In this document: piece after piece, positions 1 to 8,966 of the stretch
Layout: every line of letters begins with the position of its first letter
How positions within the stretch are numbered: position 1 is the stretch's first letter
Origin: UQRS01 sp964481575
GTDB lineage: Bacteria > Bacillota > Clostridia > Oscillospirales > Acutalibacteraceae
NCBI GenBank assembly: GCA_964481575.1
Contig: CAYZTR010000008.1
Location: 1 to 64,000 of the forward strand
DNA: 64,000 bases
Reading direction: 5' to 3'
The notes under the pieces: model-generated
Told to the model about the DNA's origin: nothing
Seen by the model: only the letters and a program-made list of their open reading frames with translations
The model's database searches: none
Made by a program: the position numbers and the translations under genes

Positions 1-743
1 CTTTGTCCGGTGGTCAGCGTCAGCGTGTTGCTTTAGGTCGTGCTATTGTTCGTGAGCCCAAGGTTTTTCTGCTGGATGAGCCTCTTTCCAACTTGGATGC
101 CAAGCTCCGTGCACAGATGCGTACCGAGCTGTCTAAGTTACATAAGAGATTGGGTACCACCTTTATTTATGTTACCCATGACCAGACCGAAGCTATGACC
201 ATGGGTACCCGTATTGTGGTTATGAAGGAAGGCGTGCTGCAGCAGGTGGATACTCCCCAGAAGCTGTACAGCCAGCCCTGTAATATTTTCGTTGCCGGCT
301 TTATCGGTTCTCCGCAGATGAACTTTGTGGAGGCTGTAATCCGGGAAGAAAATGGTACTTTCTTTGTGGAGTATGGTACTGAGGATACCAAGAACCGTGC
401 CGGTGTCAAGTACAAGGTTAAGCTGCCCGACTCCAAGAACTATCGTGGTTGCCTGGAACCCTACATTGATAAGGAAGTCATCTTCGGTATTCGTCCCGAG
501 CATGTTCATGATGAGGATGCTTTCCTGGAGAAATATCCTGAAGGAATTGTGGAGGCTACCGTTGATGTGACCGAAATGATGGGCGCTGAGACTTACCTGT
601 ATATGACCTCCGAAGGCCAGGGGATCAATGCTCGTGTGGATCCTTCTTCCACTGCCCGCGCCGGTGATGTGATCAAGATTGCTTTGGATCCTAATAAGAT
701 TCACATTTTTGATAAGGACACCGAAATGACGATTACCAACTGA
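1..743 (+). CDS. Sugar ABC transporter ATP-binding protein (MsmX/UgpC type), 5' end missing
   Basis: The reading frame is open from the window edge, so the N-terminal part with Walker A lies outside. The visible part opens with the ABC signature LSGGQRQRVALGRAIV, followed by Walker B (VFLLDEPLSNLDAKLR), the H-loop (YVTHDQTEAMTMG) and a C-terminal TOBE-like region of about 140 residues. This order and the long C-terminus are typical of the shared ATPases that energise carbohydrate importers of the MalK/MsmX/UgpC group. It would act on the inner membrane face with permeases encoded elsewhere; no permease genes are adjacent. About 247 codons are visible of the usual 360-370. A clear terminator follows. 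Confidence 0.93.
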   Translation, partial: LSGGQRQRVALGRAIVREPKVFLLDEPLSNLDAKLRAQMRTELSKLHKRLGTTFIYVTHDQTEAMTMGTRIVVMKEGVLQQVDTPQKLYSQPCNIFVAGFIGSPQMNFVEAVIREENGTFFVEYGTEDTKNRAGVKYKVKLPDSKNYRGCLEPYIDKEVIFGIRPEHVHDEDAFLEKYPEGIVEATVDVTEMMGAETYLYMTSEGQGINARVDPSSTARAGDVIKIALDPNKIHIFDKDTEMTITN

Positions 744-757
744 TAATTCTGTTGTAT

Positions 758-795
758 ATGCCGCCTGTATGTTTTGCAGGCGGCATTTTTTATTT
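758..795 (+). terminator. Intrinsic terminator after the ABC ATPase gene
   Basis: A perfect 10-bp stem ATGCCGCCTG/CAGGCGGCAT with a 9-nt loop runs straight into a T-rich tract, 15 bp after the stop codon. Confidence 0.9.
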
Positions 796-878
796 CTTGG
801 CGGCTGTGCGGAAGGCCGTTTACCAGATGCTTCCGGATAACGCCCCAATCTGGTTTGGAAGGAACCGAAATCCTTCTG

Positions 879-907
879 TTGACAAATGTCGAAAAAATTG
901 GTATATT
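879..907 (+). promoter_or_regulatory. Sigma-A promoter for the SHOCT membrane protein gene
   Basis: TTGACA (879-884) and TATATT (902-907) are separated by 17 bp, 25 bp before the ATG at 932. Confidence 0.8.
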
Positions 908-931
908 GGAACAGTGAAAGGGGAGGTTGTT

Positions 932-1792
932 ATGTCTAAATTCCAACTCGCTTTGAAAAAGGAATCTGTGTTTGGTTCTTTTGGAATTTTGCTGTTATTA
1001 TTTACTGGTGCAGCCGGCTTAACGGTTCGCATGCTGAATGATGGAGCCGCTTTTCTAAACCAACCACTATGCTGGTTTTTTACGGCGGTTTTATGTGCTG
1101 GTTTGGTTGCAATTTTTTTATCCAACGAATCGTTTCTCTCCTGTAAGATCTTGCTGGCAGCCGGATTGTTTTACCAAGCTTTTGATATGGGGTATCGAGT
1201 TTACCAGATGATCTGCCAGGATGCAGCAAAGGATTTTATATTGCTCCGGCAGCCTTGGTGGATCTGTGTAACAGCGTTGCGGGTCGTAATTGTTTTACTG
1301 TCTTTGTTGGTGATTATTTTTTTGCTTTTTCAGAATCAGGGGCGTTTGATCGCCGGCCGTTGGTTGACTGCAATTATATCTCTTTGCTTTGCCGCCCTGC
1401 TGGTTTTGCATCTATATCCGGAACGGATTGCATTTCCTTTTTACAAATACTTGGCTTATTTTGCCTTTACTCTGGCGGTGCTGTTTGTATTTCTGGCCTT
1501 GGAAAAAAAGAAGCCGGAATCCAGAAAAGTGGCATCTCCGATTATTCTGCCCAGTTCCTTGGTTGAGCCAGCAGTTTCTCCTGCTCCTGCAGAGGATCAG
1601 CCGCCGGAGTCGGAGCCGGAACCTTTACCCGCCGCTAATCTGGTGCTGCTGCAGCAATCCAACAAGGCGGCGTGGGAATTGATTGCGGATCTGTGTGATC
1701 TGAAGGAGGCTGGCCTGATGACTGAAGAGGAATATGAAACTAAGGCCAATTTGATTCGTGAGTATAAAATTAACGGCAGTTCAATACAATAG
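932..1792 (+). CDS. Membrane protein with C-terminal SHOCT-like domain
   Basis: 286 residues from the ATG at 932, chosen because GGGGAGG lies just upstream and the frame's earlier start overlaps the promoter. About six hydrophobic segments cover residues 15-190. A Pro/Glu-rich linker follows, then a short C-terminal helix pair (WELIADLCDLKEAGLMTEEE) of the SHOCT type, a module often found at the end of membrane or stress proteins and thought to mediate oligomerisation. No enzymatic motif is visible. The next gene, also a membrane protein with a cytoplasmic sensor-like part, follows after 50 bp and may share the transcript. Function unknown. Confidence 0.75.
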   Translation: MSKFQLALKKESVFGSFGILLLLFTGAAGLTVRMLNDGAAFLNQPLCWFFTAVLCAGLVAIFLSNESFLSCKILLAAGLFYQAFDMGYRVYQMICQDAAKDFILLRQPWWICVTALRVVIVLLSLLVIIFLLFQNQGRLIAGRWLTAIISLCFAALLVLHLYPERIAFPFYKYLAYFAFTLAVLFVFLALEKKKPESRKVASPIILPSSLVEPAVSPAPAEDQPPESEPEPLPAANLVLLQQSNKAAWELIADLCDLKEAGLMTEEEYETKANLIREYKINGSSIQ

Positions 1793-1842
1793 ATTATCCC
1801 ATTGAACCCAGCCGCCAAGGCCTATTGGAAAGAAGGTTGTTT

Positions 1843-2751
1843 ATGAAGTGTGTATACTGCGGCGCAGTAATGACGGGGAAGGGCGGCTTTTGTCCTGCTT
1901 GCGGGAAATTTAATTTAGAAGAATCCCAGGTTGAAACTCCCGTTGAAACCGGAAGCGCTGCCGCTTTTTTGGACGATGACCCTACAGCTGTTTTTTCCGG
2001 ACGGCAGCGTGCTGATATTCCGGACGATTTTCCCGGCGATTCCTTTGCTTCTTCTACCCCGAACGCGGATGTGCCTGTGTGGAAAACGTGCCCGCAATGT
2101 GGCGCTCAGGTGGAGACCGATCATACTTTTTGCGGGAAATGCGGATATCATTTTCGCCCTTCGGGTGAGGTGGAGTGGACCAGAGTGATTGCGGAAAGTG
2201 AAAGTAAACTGGAGCAGCAATACGGCGGTCCCATTTCTGAAGACGATCTTGTGCCACCTCCCTCGACGTCTGCGCCAATGGATTCTGCTCCCGCTGCCAA
2301 ACAGCCAGCAGTAAAGCAGTCTCCCAAGAGAAAACCACCGGAGGATCATACTGCCAGAAATGTGGTTCTTGCCGTGTTGATCACGGTGTTGGTGTTGCTC
2401 CTGCTGTTCTTTGTGTTTTTTCTCATTTCGGGTGCAGGTTCGGAGGATACGGATGCTTCTTCTATTTCTGTTTCCTCTATAGAGCCGGTGGCAACGCAGT
2501 CGGTTCCTTCTGTTTCCTCCCAGACTGTGTCGGTGGCTTCTTCTGCACCGGAAGCTTCTTCTGCTGCATCTGTTAGTTCTGCAGAGCCAGCTTCCCAGGT
2601 GCAGCCTGCTTCTTCCAGCAGTGTTGCTTCGGTTGCTTCTCAGCCGGTGGAAAGCGAAGCACCGCCGGTATCATCGGAGAATGTGTCATCAGAGGAACCG
2701 TTCTCTTCGGATTCTGTACAGGAAGATCTGGAAGAAGGTGCAGAACAATAA
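1843..2751 (+). CDS. Double zinc-ribbon, single-pass membrane protein with Ser-rich tail
   Basis: 302 residues from the ATG at 1843 (GAAGG upstream). Residues 1-25 hold one zinc ribbon (CVYCG...CPACG) and residues about 85-105 a second (CPQCG...CGKCG). A single transmembrane helix follows at about residues 170-195. The last 100 residues are almost only Ser, Val, Ala, Pro and Glu and should lie outside the cell. Zinc-ribbon proteins anchored in this way are common in Firmicutes, with no uniform role. The low-complexity tail resembles a wall-spanning stalk. It lies 50 bp after the SHOCT protein gene and is followed by a strong bidirectional terminator. Function unknown. Confidence 0.75.
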   Translation: MKCVYCGAVMTGKGGFCPACGKFNLEESQVETPVETGSAAAFLDDDPTAVFSGRQRADIPDDFPGDSFASSTPNADVPVWKTCPQCGAQVETDHTFCGKCGYHFRPSGEVEWTRVIAESESKLEQQYGGPISEDDLVPPPSTSAPMDSAPAAKQPAVKQSPKRKPPEDHTARNVVLAVLITVLVLLLLFFVFFLISGAGSEDTDASSISVSSIEPVATQSVPSVSSQTVSVASSAPEASSAASVSSAEPASQVQPASSSSVASVASQPVESEAPPVSSENVSSEEPFSSDSVQEDLEEGAEQ

Positions 2752-2757
2752 TCAAAT

Positions 2758-2805
2758 AAAAAGTCGCGCCGCTGTCTTAGATCGAGAACAGCGGCGCGAC
2801 TTTTT
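2758..2805. terminator. Bidirectional terminator between convergent genes
   Basis: A perfect 18-bp stem (AAAAAGTCGCGCCGCTGT and its complement) with a 12-nt loop has A-tract and T-tract flanks, so it can stop transcription in both directions. It lies between the plus-strand zinc-ribbon gene and the minus-strand ATPase gene. Confidence 0.95.
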
Positions 2806-2823
2806 CTATAATTCCGTGCAACT

Positions 2824-4011
2824 TTATACAATGCCAGATTGTAATAATTCGATAAACTGTTTGGCACATCTGGCATTTCGCCCACCAGAGCGGATTGCAT
2901 AAGTTTCGGCTTTCTGACAGATTACATCCTGTGGCAGTTGGATGTTGGCTTTTTCCGCCAGTTTTAATACGATTTCCAGGAAGGTGGTCTTGTCGGGACG
3001 CATAAAGGTGACCGTCAATCCAAACCGCTCCGATAGGGACGAAAGCTCCTGAATGGCGTCTGCCACATGCAACTCATCGCCTGTGCGATCACCATTTCGC
3101 TCTTTCACCATATGCCGATGATTGGAGGTGGCGTAGATTAAAATATTTTGTCCGCGATTGCTGACCGACCCTTCCAGAATTGCTTTGAATGCGGAGAAAT
3201 CCTTATCGTCAGATTCAAAACAAAGATCGTCAATAAAGATGATGAATTTCAAAGGGTTAGCCGCCAGGTGATCCATAAGTTCCGGCAATTTATACAGCTG
3301 CTTTTTCCCGATTTCGATCAGGCGCAGGCCGTCCCCCTTAAAATGGTTTACCAGGGCCTTGACGGTAGAGCTTTTACCGGTACCTGCATCACCATACAGA
3401 AGCACATTGTTTGCAGGTGTTCCGTTTAACAAAGCCTGCGTATTGACAATAACTTTTTTTCGTTCAGTTTCATAGCCGTACAAATCGGAAAGGGATTGCT
3501 TGTCCGGATGCTTAACCGGGATCAGTTTCCCGTCGTCGCTCATGGTAAACACGTGGTACTTGGCATAAATGCCAAAACCTCTGGTAGGGATCTCTTCGAT
3601 TCGTTTTTGATATTTAGCTTTAAGATCCAGATCGCTGGTTTCCCAGGTGGGCAGGGGAGAATAGTCAATTTGAGCCCGTAGGCTTGCACCATCAAAATGC
3701 GCCAACTGGGTCAGGAATTCCAGCTCCTGACTTAAAATGCGGTCCAGCGCTGGACGCTCAGTTTTTTGCAGAATATGTTCAATATAGAGATTTTCATCCT
3801 CATTGATAAAGGAAAGTAGCCAGTGAGAAAAATTATCTTCTTTGGCAAACAGGGCTGACGCAAAAGCACAGTAGCGATTGACGGCTGTTTCGGTATCACT
3901 CAGGTCGGTGTCCAACAGCTTTTGCAGCGCAATGATGGGTTCAGCCTGCAGTAGATTACGAAAAATCACCAGACTGCCAAGTCCGATGGACAGATTGGAA
4001 TTTACAGTCAT
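2824..4011 (-). CDS. AAA+ ATPase of the DUF815 family
   Basis: 395 residues, preceded on the minus strand by AGAGAGG. The central part carries Walker A (YGDAGTGKSSTVKAL, about residue 210) and Walker B (FIIFIDDLCF, about residue 260), followed by a sensor-1-like IYATSNHRH and an arginine-rich C-terminus. This combination matches the DUF815 group of cytoplasmic P-loop ATPases, widespread in bacteria and of unknown cellular role. Residues 1-180 are a helical domain without recognised motifs. The gene runs with the CapA-like and TraX-like genes upstream (57-bp gap), so the three may be co-transcribed. Confidence 0.88.
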   Translation of the reverse strand: MTVNSNLSIGLGSLVIFRNLLQAEPIIALQKLLDTDLSDTETAVNRYCAFASALFAKEDNFSHWLLSFINEDENLYIEHILQKTERPALDRILSQELEFLTQLAHFDGASLRAQIDYSPLPTWETSDLDLKAKYQKRIEEIPTRGFGIYAKYHVFTMSDDGKLIPVKHPDKQSLSDLYGYETERKKVIVNTQALLNGTPANNVLLYGDAGTGKSSTVKALVNHFKGDGLRLIEIGKKQLYKLPELMDHLAANPLKFIIFIDDLCFESDDKDFSAFKAILEGSVSNRGQNILIYATSNHRHMVKERNGDRTGDELHVADAIQELSSLSERFGLTVTFMRPDKTTFLEIVLKLAEKANIQLPQDVICQKAETYAIRSGGRNARCAKQFIELLQSGIV

Positions 4012-4068
4012 AAAGTTGCCTCTCTTTCCGAAGGAAAAAATGTATCATCTTTGGTTCAGGGAATGTCC

Positions 4069-5391
4069 TTATTCTGTCTCAGGGAGTGCGCTTTCCGAAG
4101 CTTCCTCCGAAGTGGCAAATCGGTCCATGGTATCTCCTGCAATTTCATGAATATCTGACAGGCCTTGCTTTAGATTCCGGTACAACGTTCCGGAAACAAA
4201 GCTGGCGCTGCCGCTGCCGCTATCGTATGCGTCAAGTGTTTTATGGATATCCAGAAGCCGGTAACGGTCGCTGGTAGAAACGGCGTCATCCTGGCTGTCC
4301 ATCATATACATAGGGACATAGTCTACCGATTCAATAACGGTACGTCCGCTGTTAATATTTTTCTTAAACTGGAAGTTCAGCAGAGTGGTCAAATTGGTAT
4401 AATCCGAGTCCTGACAGGAAATAAAGTTTCCCATGCAGTACACCAGATAACCGGTGCGGGTGGAGCCGTCCTCATTGGTAATGGTGCGCAGCTCCATAGG
4501 CTCCGGTACATGCGGATGTCCTCCCAGAATTAAATCTGCACCGGCTTCAAACAGCCAGTCTGCCAGTTCCTTTTGCAATTCAGTGGGCTTCAGGCGATAT
4601 TCTTCTCCCCAGTGAATGGCCACCGCAATCAAGTCTGTATCCAGAGATTTGGCATAATCCATTTTGGTTTGCAGCATATCGTAGTCAATGGTACGCATGG
4701 TGGTTTTGTAATCGGAATTAAAAATATTGACGGCGTATTTATAAGAATCGCAGGAAATGCCGTTGGTACCGTAGGTATAGTTCAAAAAGGCAATGGTAAT
4801 TCCCTTGATATTTGCTACGTAAATCCCCTGATTTTCCTCTGCCTCTTCCTGTGTGCGGTAGGTTCCTACATGAGCAAGACCATATTGATCCAACACGTCC
4901 AGTGTGCGAAACACACCGGACTTTCCGGCGTCGCAGGAGTGGTTGCTGGCCGTTGTAACCAGATCAAACCCAATATCTGCCAGGCTTTTTGCCAGCCCAT
5001 CCGGTGATTTGAAACAGGGGTATCCTGTGTAATCCTTTTCTGCAAAAGTGGTTTCAATATCCACCATGGCATAGTCGGCTGCATCTATGTACGGTTTGGC
5101 CGCAGCCATGATGCCGGTATAATCGTAAACATTAGAGGCAGTACGGTAGGCAGTGGTATTTAAACCGGTGTGGCAAACAATGTCCCCGGCGACGCAAAGA
5201 GTGGCCGTGGTATATTCCGGTGCGGCCGGTCCTACTTGCTCTGTACTGATTTTATCGCTGATTCCAATGATTTTGGGCGACCGGTCTCTGGTGGCAGCGA
5301 ACAGAATTATGGACAGTACAAGTATCAGAACCAGAGAGGCGCCTAGAACGCGACCGCGTCGAAGTTTTCGCTTCACTTTGCGTTGTGGCAT
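4069..5391 (-). CDS. CapA-like metallophosphatase-fold protein, membrane anchored
   Basis: 440 residues. A basic N-terminus and one transmembrane helix (about residues 14-31) anchor it outside the membrane. The body has the CapA/PgsA pattern: GDIVCHTGLN, ADYAMVDIETTF, CFKSPDGLAKSLADIGFDLV, TASNHSCDAGKSG, and the metal-site motif LILGGHPHVPEP near residue 290. The family is named after poly-gamma-glutamate synthesis (CapA), but most stand-alone members, like this one without capB/capC neighbours, have no assigned substrate. The coding end of the TraX-like gene is 12 bp upstream, which suggests one transcript. Confidence 0.9.
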   Translation of the reverse strand: MPQRKVKRKLRRGRVLGASLVLILVLSIILFAATRDRSPKIIGISDKISTEQVGPAAPEYTTATLCVAGDIVCHTGLNTTAYRTASNVYDYTGIMAAAKPYIDAADYAMVDIETTFAEKDYTGYPCFKSPDGLAKSLADIGFDLVTTASNHSCDAGKSGVFRTLDVLDQYGLAHVGTYRTQEEAEENQGIYVANIKGITIAFLNYTYGTNGISCDSYKYAVNIFNSDYKTTMRTIDYDMLQTKMDYAKSLDTDLIAVAIHWGEEYRLKPTELQKELADWLFEAGADLILGGHPHVPEPMELRTITNEDGSTRTGYLVYCMGNFISCQDSDYTNLTTLLNFQFKKNINSGRTVIESVDYVPMYMMDSQDDAVSTSDRYRLLDIHKTLDAYDSGSGSASFVSGTLYRNLKQGLSDIHEIAGDTMDRFATSEEASESALPETE

Positions 5392-5403
5392 GGAAAAACC
5401 TCC

Positions 5404-6147
5404 TTAGATGTTTGGGCACAGCAATGCTAGAATGCCCAACAGAGTCAGGTGAATTGGATAGAACAGATAGAAAAACCACTTGCTGCTTTTGCGATGGCCA
5501 CCTCCAAGTTGGCCATTGTAGCGCAGCAGCAAGGGGATGGCTAACAAAACACCGCAATGATATAGCATATATGGCAGGAGGTCTGGTTGAACATGGTACC
5601 AATACAGGAGACGACTCAGAATTTCTACCAGGCATAGTCCCAGATAAATGAGCCATTTTATGATAGGCTTGTCCCGAAACAGGGAAAAATTCAGCGCCCA
5701 CAAAATCGCCCACCACTGCCAGTCTCCCCAATAGGAAGCCACCAACAGCCCACAGATCAGTACCGTTTTCCAAATGGGCTGTATAGTATCGCAATGCCAG
5801 ACAATCAGCGTCAGCAGCGCCAGGAACAAGGTGTAAATGACGCCAAAATCATAGAATCTGCAGGTTCCGGTATAGGCGATGCAGAAGAAGTTATAGGGGA
5901 GCAAAGAGATGGCGGCAAAAATGCCCAACCTGGCAGCATATCGGTTGACATTACCAGTGTAATAAAACCCCTCCGCCAAAAAGAAGCACATGATGGGCGC
6001 CGTTAGTCGGCCAATAGTATGTATGATGACGCCGGTTGGCGTCGTAACAGAAAAATAAACGTTTGCCAGATGATCGCCGAACATGGCGACAATTGCGATC
6101 CACTTTAGTTGATAGGAGGACAAACCACGGTGCGGACCAGGTTGCAT
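5404..6147 (-). CDS. TraX-like integral membrane protein
   Basis: 247 residues with about eight hydrophobic segments. The N-terminal pattern LSSYQLKWIAIVAMFGDHL and the segment IGRLTAPIMCFFLAEGFYYT are characteristic of the TraX family. The namesake is the F-plasmid pilin acetylase, and the fold is related to membrane acyltransferases. Chromosomal copies without any conjugation genes, as here, are common in Firmicutes and have no established role. It is first in a probable minus-strand operon with the CapA-like and DUF815 genes. An acyl transfer to an envelope polymer would fit but is inference. Confidence 0.85.
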   Translation of the reverse strand: MQPGPHRGLSSYQLKWIAIVAMFGDHLANVYFSVTTPTGVIIHTIGRLTAPIMCFFLAEGFYYTGNVNRYAARLGIFAAISLLPYNFFCIAYTGTCRFYDFGVIYTLFLALLTLIVWHCDTIQPIWKTVLICGLLVASYWGDWQWWAILWALNFSLFRDKPIIKWLIYLGLCLVEILSRLLYWYHVQPDLLPYMLYHCGVLLAIPLLLRYNGQLGGGHRKSSKWFFYLFYPIHLTLLGILALLCPNI

Positions 6148-6483
6148 GGTTTTTCTCCTCCTCTTATTTCAAATCATGTCGATGTTTGAGTTCTGTATTA
6201 TGTATGCAATTGGAAAATGGTGTTGTTTGTCATGGCGGCTGATCCGCCCTGAGAATACTATCTGTCAGATGCATGGCTTCTGTCAGAATCATGATTTGTG
6301 AAATATTATATCATACTATTTGCAAAAATACTATCTTTTCCCACGGTTTTTGCAGAATCTTTTTCTTTTAAGCGTTTTTTTGTAAAATTTTTGTTTCGGG
6401 TGATATTCAGACTATAATTTTAAAGGATTCTATGCTATAATAAATGCATCATTTTACATAGACTACGGAAAGGATGTTCTGCT
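6148..6483. promoter_or_regulatory. Divergent intergenic region with candidate promoter for the next gene
   Basis: This AT-rich gap separates minus-strand traX-like from plus-strand genes. On the plus strand TTGTTT (6391-6396) and TATAAT (6413-6418) are 16 bp apart, and a second TATAAT lies at 6436-6441. No gene or RNA was recognised in the rest. A clear minus-strand promoter was not found. Confidence 0.45.
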
Positions 6484-7008
6484 ATGGATTGTTTTAGTGA
6501 ACAGATCGTCAAGGTGCGTAAATCTCCCAAGGAGCTAATGATTCAAATTGGCGTTGTGATATTGGGTCTTTTGCTGTTTGTGGTGTTGATTCTTGGTTCG
6601 TTGATGTTATCTATGGCGACCGGTTACGGCTTTTTCGGAATGCTCGCGGTTTTGCTTTGCGCCGGAGATGTTTACGGAATGTACTGGGTTGCTTCACAAT
6701 TGAATGTGGAATATGAGTATATCATCACCAATGGGGATCTGGATGTGGATAAAATTATTGCCAAAAAAGCACGCAAGCGAATCATGTCCATCCGAATTCG
6801 AGATATGATCGAATATGGCCAATATGATCCGGAGCGTTTCCGGAATCGCAACTTTGACTATCGTATTGTAGCTGCAACGGTGGATGAAACTGCCATGTAT
6901 GCCGTGTTTGAGGATAATGACGGCACTTTGATGTTGATCTTTTCCCCCAATGAAAAGACGCTGCAGAACCTGAAGAAGTATGCGCCCCGGGTAATGCAGC
7001 ATGCTTAA
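6484..7008 (+). CDS. Two-helix membrane protein, DUF6106-like
   Basis: 174 residues with AAAGGATG upstream of the ATG. Residues 20-45 and 50-70 form a membrane hairpin. The following soluble part (NVEYEYIITNGDLDVDKIIAKKARKRIMSI) has the pattern I associate with the DUF6106 family of Clostridia, cytoplasmic-domain membrane proteins of unknown role. Its end overlaps the acpS start by 8 bp, so it is translated as part of the acpS-nnr operon. No catalytic motif is visible. Confidence 0.7.
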   Translation: MDCFSEQIVKVRKSPKELMIQIGVVILGLLLFVVLILGSLMLSMATGYGFFGMLAVLLCAGDVYGMYWVASQLNVEYEYIITNGDLDVDKIIAKKARKRIMSIRIRDMIEYGQYDPERFRNRNFDYRIVAATVDETAMYAVFEDNDGTLMLIFSPNEKTLQNLKKYAPRVMQHA

Positions 7009-7375
7009 AACGGGAATTGATATGGTGCAGATCCGTCGCATGGAATCCTCCTTGCAGCATCCGGGATTTGTAGCAAGAGTGTTTGGTGCGGAGGAGCGAG
7101 CTGAGAGACAAAATGCAAAGCCGGAGTGTTATGCAGCGGCATATGCTGCTAAAGAGGCTTTCTATAAGGCTATGGGGGTTGGGATTACACCTGGTCGGTT
7201 ACCGTTGTGTCAGTTGCTCCACGATGCAGCCGGTGCACCCTATTTGTCTTTGTCCGGCGAGGCGGCGGTTTTGGCTGCAGGGATGGAGCTTGCTGTTAGC
7301 GTCACTCATGAAGGGGAATATGCCATTGCAGTTGTCGTGGCACTTTCTAACCAAACAAAGGAGTCGGTAGTATGA
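7001..7375 (+). CDS. acpS: Holo-[acyl-carrier-protein] synthase
   Basis: 124 residues, the usual AcpS length. It transfers the 4'-phosphopantetheine arm from CoA to a serine of apo-ACP and so activates fatty-acid synthesis in the cytoplasm. The two family signatures are present: GIDMVQIRRME near the N-terminus, with the Mg-binding Asp, and AAYAAKEAFYKAMGVGI around residue 45, with the WAAKEA-like catalytic Glu/Lys pair. The C-terminal VSVTHEGEYAIA is also typical. The start overlaps the upstream gene by 8 bp and the end overlaps nnr by 4 bp (ATGA). The acpS-nnr order is common in Firmicutes. Confidence 0.95.
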   Translation: MLKTGIDMVQIRRMESSLQHPGFVARVFGAEERAERQNAKPECYAAAYAAKEAFYKAMGVGITPGRLPLCQLLHDAAGAPYLSLSGEAAVLAAGMELAVSVTHEGEYAIAVVVALSNQTKESVV

Positions 7376-8898
7376 AAATTTTTACCGCGGCAGATACTAG
7401 GGCCGCCGAGCAGGCAACGGTGGAACGGGGACTTTCCTGGCTTCGACTGATGGAAAACGCCGGTTCTGCAGTCAGTGCTGCCATTCGCAATCATTTTGAA
7501 CTGCAGGATAAAACGGTGATGATTCTTTGCGGCCAGGGCGGAAACGGCGGTGACGGCTTTGTCGTGGCCAGGAAATTACGGGAAACCGGCGCCAGGGTTT
7601 TTGTGATACTGACAGCGGGGGAGCCGCGACATGAAAATGCACATGAAAACTACATTCGAGCGTTGGAACTGCATATTCCCATCTTGGATTTTGTCAGGGA
7701 TCCTGCTTCCTGCATGGCCAGAATGAAGGAAAGTGCGCTGCTGGTGGATGGCATTTTTGGGTTCGGTTTTCACGGCTCTGCGGAAGGTGTGCAGCGCTCG
7801 GTGATTATGGCGGTAAATCAGCTGCGTAAGCCGGTGGTAGCCATTGATTTGCCCAGCGGTGTTTTGTGCGACACCGGTGGGGTAGAGGGAGAGGCGATAC
7901 GTGCTGCTTTAACGGTGACCTTTTCTACTTTGAAACCCTGCCATGTGCTGTCACCTGCGTCGGATTACTGTGGACGTGTGGAGGTTGCCTCCATCGGAAT
8001 GCCTGATCGGGTTTTAGAGGAAATCCCCGGCTTTTTGGAAACAGTAGAGTCTAAGCAGGTGGATATTGTCTGCCGTAAGCGTCCGGGTAATGCCCATAAA
8101 GGGGATTTCGGAAAACCGTTGCTGATTTGCGGTTCTTATGGTATGGCCGGAGCGGCTGCCATGGCAACCAAGGCGGCTCTGCGCTCCGGTGCCGGTGTGG
8201 TGACAACTGCATTGCCGGACGGGATATATCCCATTGTCGCCGGTAAGATTGATGAAGCGGTATTTTGTCCACTGCCCATGGGATCCGATGGCACGTTAGC
8301 GCTGGAGGCCTGGGATCGGCTGGAGGGCCGTCTCCTTGGCGCAACTTCCATTTTGATTGGTCCCGGCTTGGGACGAAGCAATTCTGTGACACGGTTGGTA
8401 GCTCGTGCTTTGGCACGGGCAACCTGTCCGGTAATTTTGGATGCAGATGGCATAAATGCTATGGAGGGTCGCATAGAGTTAATAAGAGCCTGTAAGGCGC
8501 CGGTGATCCTGACGCCCCATTCCGGTGAAATGGCGCGTCTTTTGGGCTGTTCTGTTGGAGAGGTGGAGGGAGATCGCCTGGCGGCGGTGCACCGCGCTGC
8601 TCGTATGACAGACGCGGTTGTGATTTTAAAGGGACACCGCACTCTGATTGCCCAGGGGGAAAAGGTCTGGATGAATACCACCGGAAACCCTGGAATGGCC
8701 ACCGGAGGCAGCGGAGATGTGTTGGCCGGCATGCTGGCTGCTTTTGCCGGACGTGGGATCTTACCTGCAACTTCTGCTTGCGCCGCTGTGTATTATCATG
8801 GTTTGGCCGGGGATTTTGCTGCCGCAGCTTTGACAGAAACGGCAATGTTGCCAGGGGATCTCCTGCAATTTCTTCCAAAAGCTTTTGGCGCAAAATAA
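7372..8898 (+). CDS. nnr: Bifunctional NAD(P)H-hydrate epimerase / ADP-dependent dehydratase
   Basis: 508 residues. This enzyme repairs hydrated NADH and NADPH. Residues 1-215 form the YjeF_N epimerase domain, with GQGGNGGDGFVVARKL near residue 50 and VVAIDLPSGV near residue 150. Residues about 230-505 form the ribokinase-like dehydratase, with HKGDFGKPLLICGSYGMAGA, GPGLGR, LTPHSGEMARLL and the nucleotide site NPGMATGGSGDVLAGM. Both halves look complete. The start codon overlaps the acpS stop (ATGA), giving translational coupling. Confidence 0.95.
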   Translation: MKIFTAADTRAAEQATVERGLSWLRLMENAGSAVSAAIRNHFELQDKTVMILCGQGGNGGDGFVVARKLRETGARVFVILTAGEPRHENAHENYIRALELHIPILDFVRDPASCMARMKESALLVDGIFGFGFHGSAEGVQRSVIMAVNQLRKPVVAIDLPSGVLCDTGGVEGEAIRAALTVTFSTLKPCHVLSPASDYCGRVEVASIGMPDRVLEEIPGFLETVESKQVDIVCRKRPGNAHKGDFGKPLLICGSYGMAGAAAMATKAALRSGAGVVTTALPDGIYPIVAGKIDEAVFCPLPMGSDGTLALEAWDRLEGRLLGATSILIGPGLGRSNSVTRLVARALARATCPVILDADGINAMEGRIELIRACKAPVILTPHSGEMARLLGCSVGEVEGDRLAAVHRAARMTDAVVILKGHRTLIAQGEKVWMNTTGNPGMATGGSGDVLAGMLAAFAGRGILPATSACAAVYYHGLAGDFAAAALTETAMLPGDLLQFLPKAFGAK

Positions 8899-8966
8899 CG
8901 GATGGTAAAATAAAGATAGTGTATCAAGGATGTTCAATGATGGAATCACATTTGGAGGTGGCATCC

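Noticed and set aside
138..848. Long minus-strand frame opposite the ABC ATPase gene
   Set aside because: A shadow of a strongly codon-biased gene; it crosses the terminator.
752..931. Upstream extension of the SHOCT membrane protein frame
   Set aside because: It overlaps the terminator and promoter and contains no ribosome binding site; the ATG at 932 has one.
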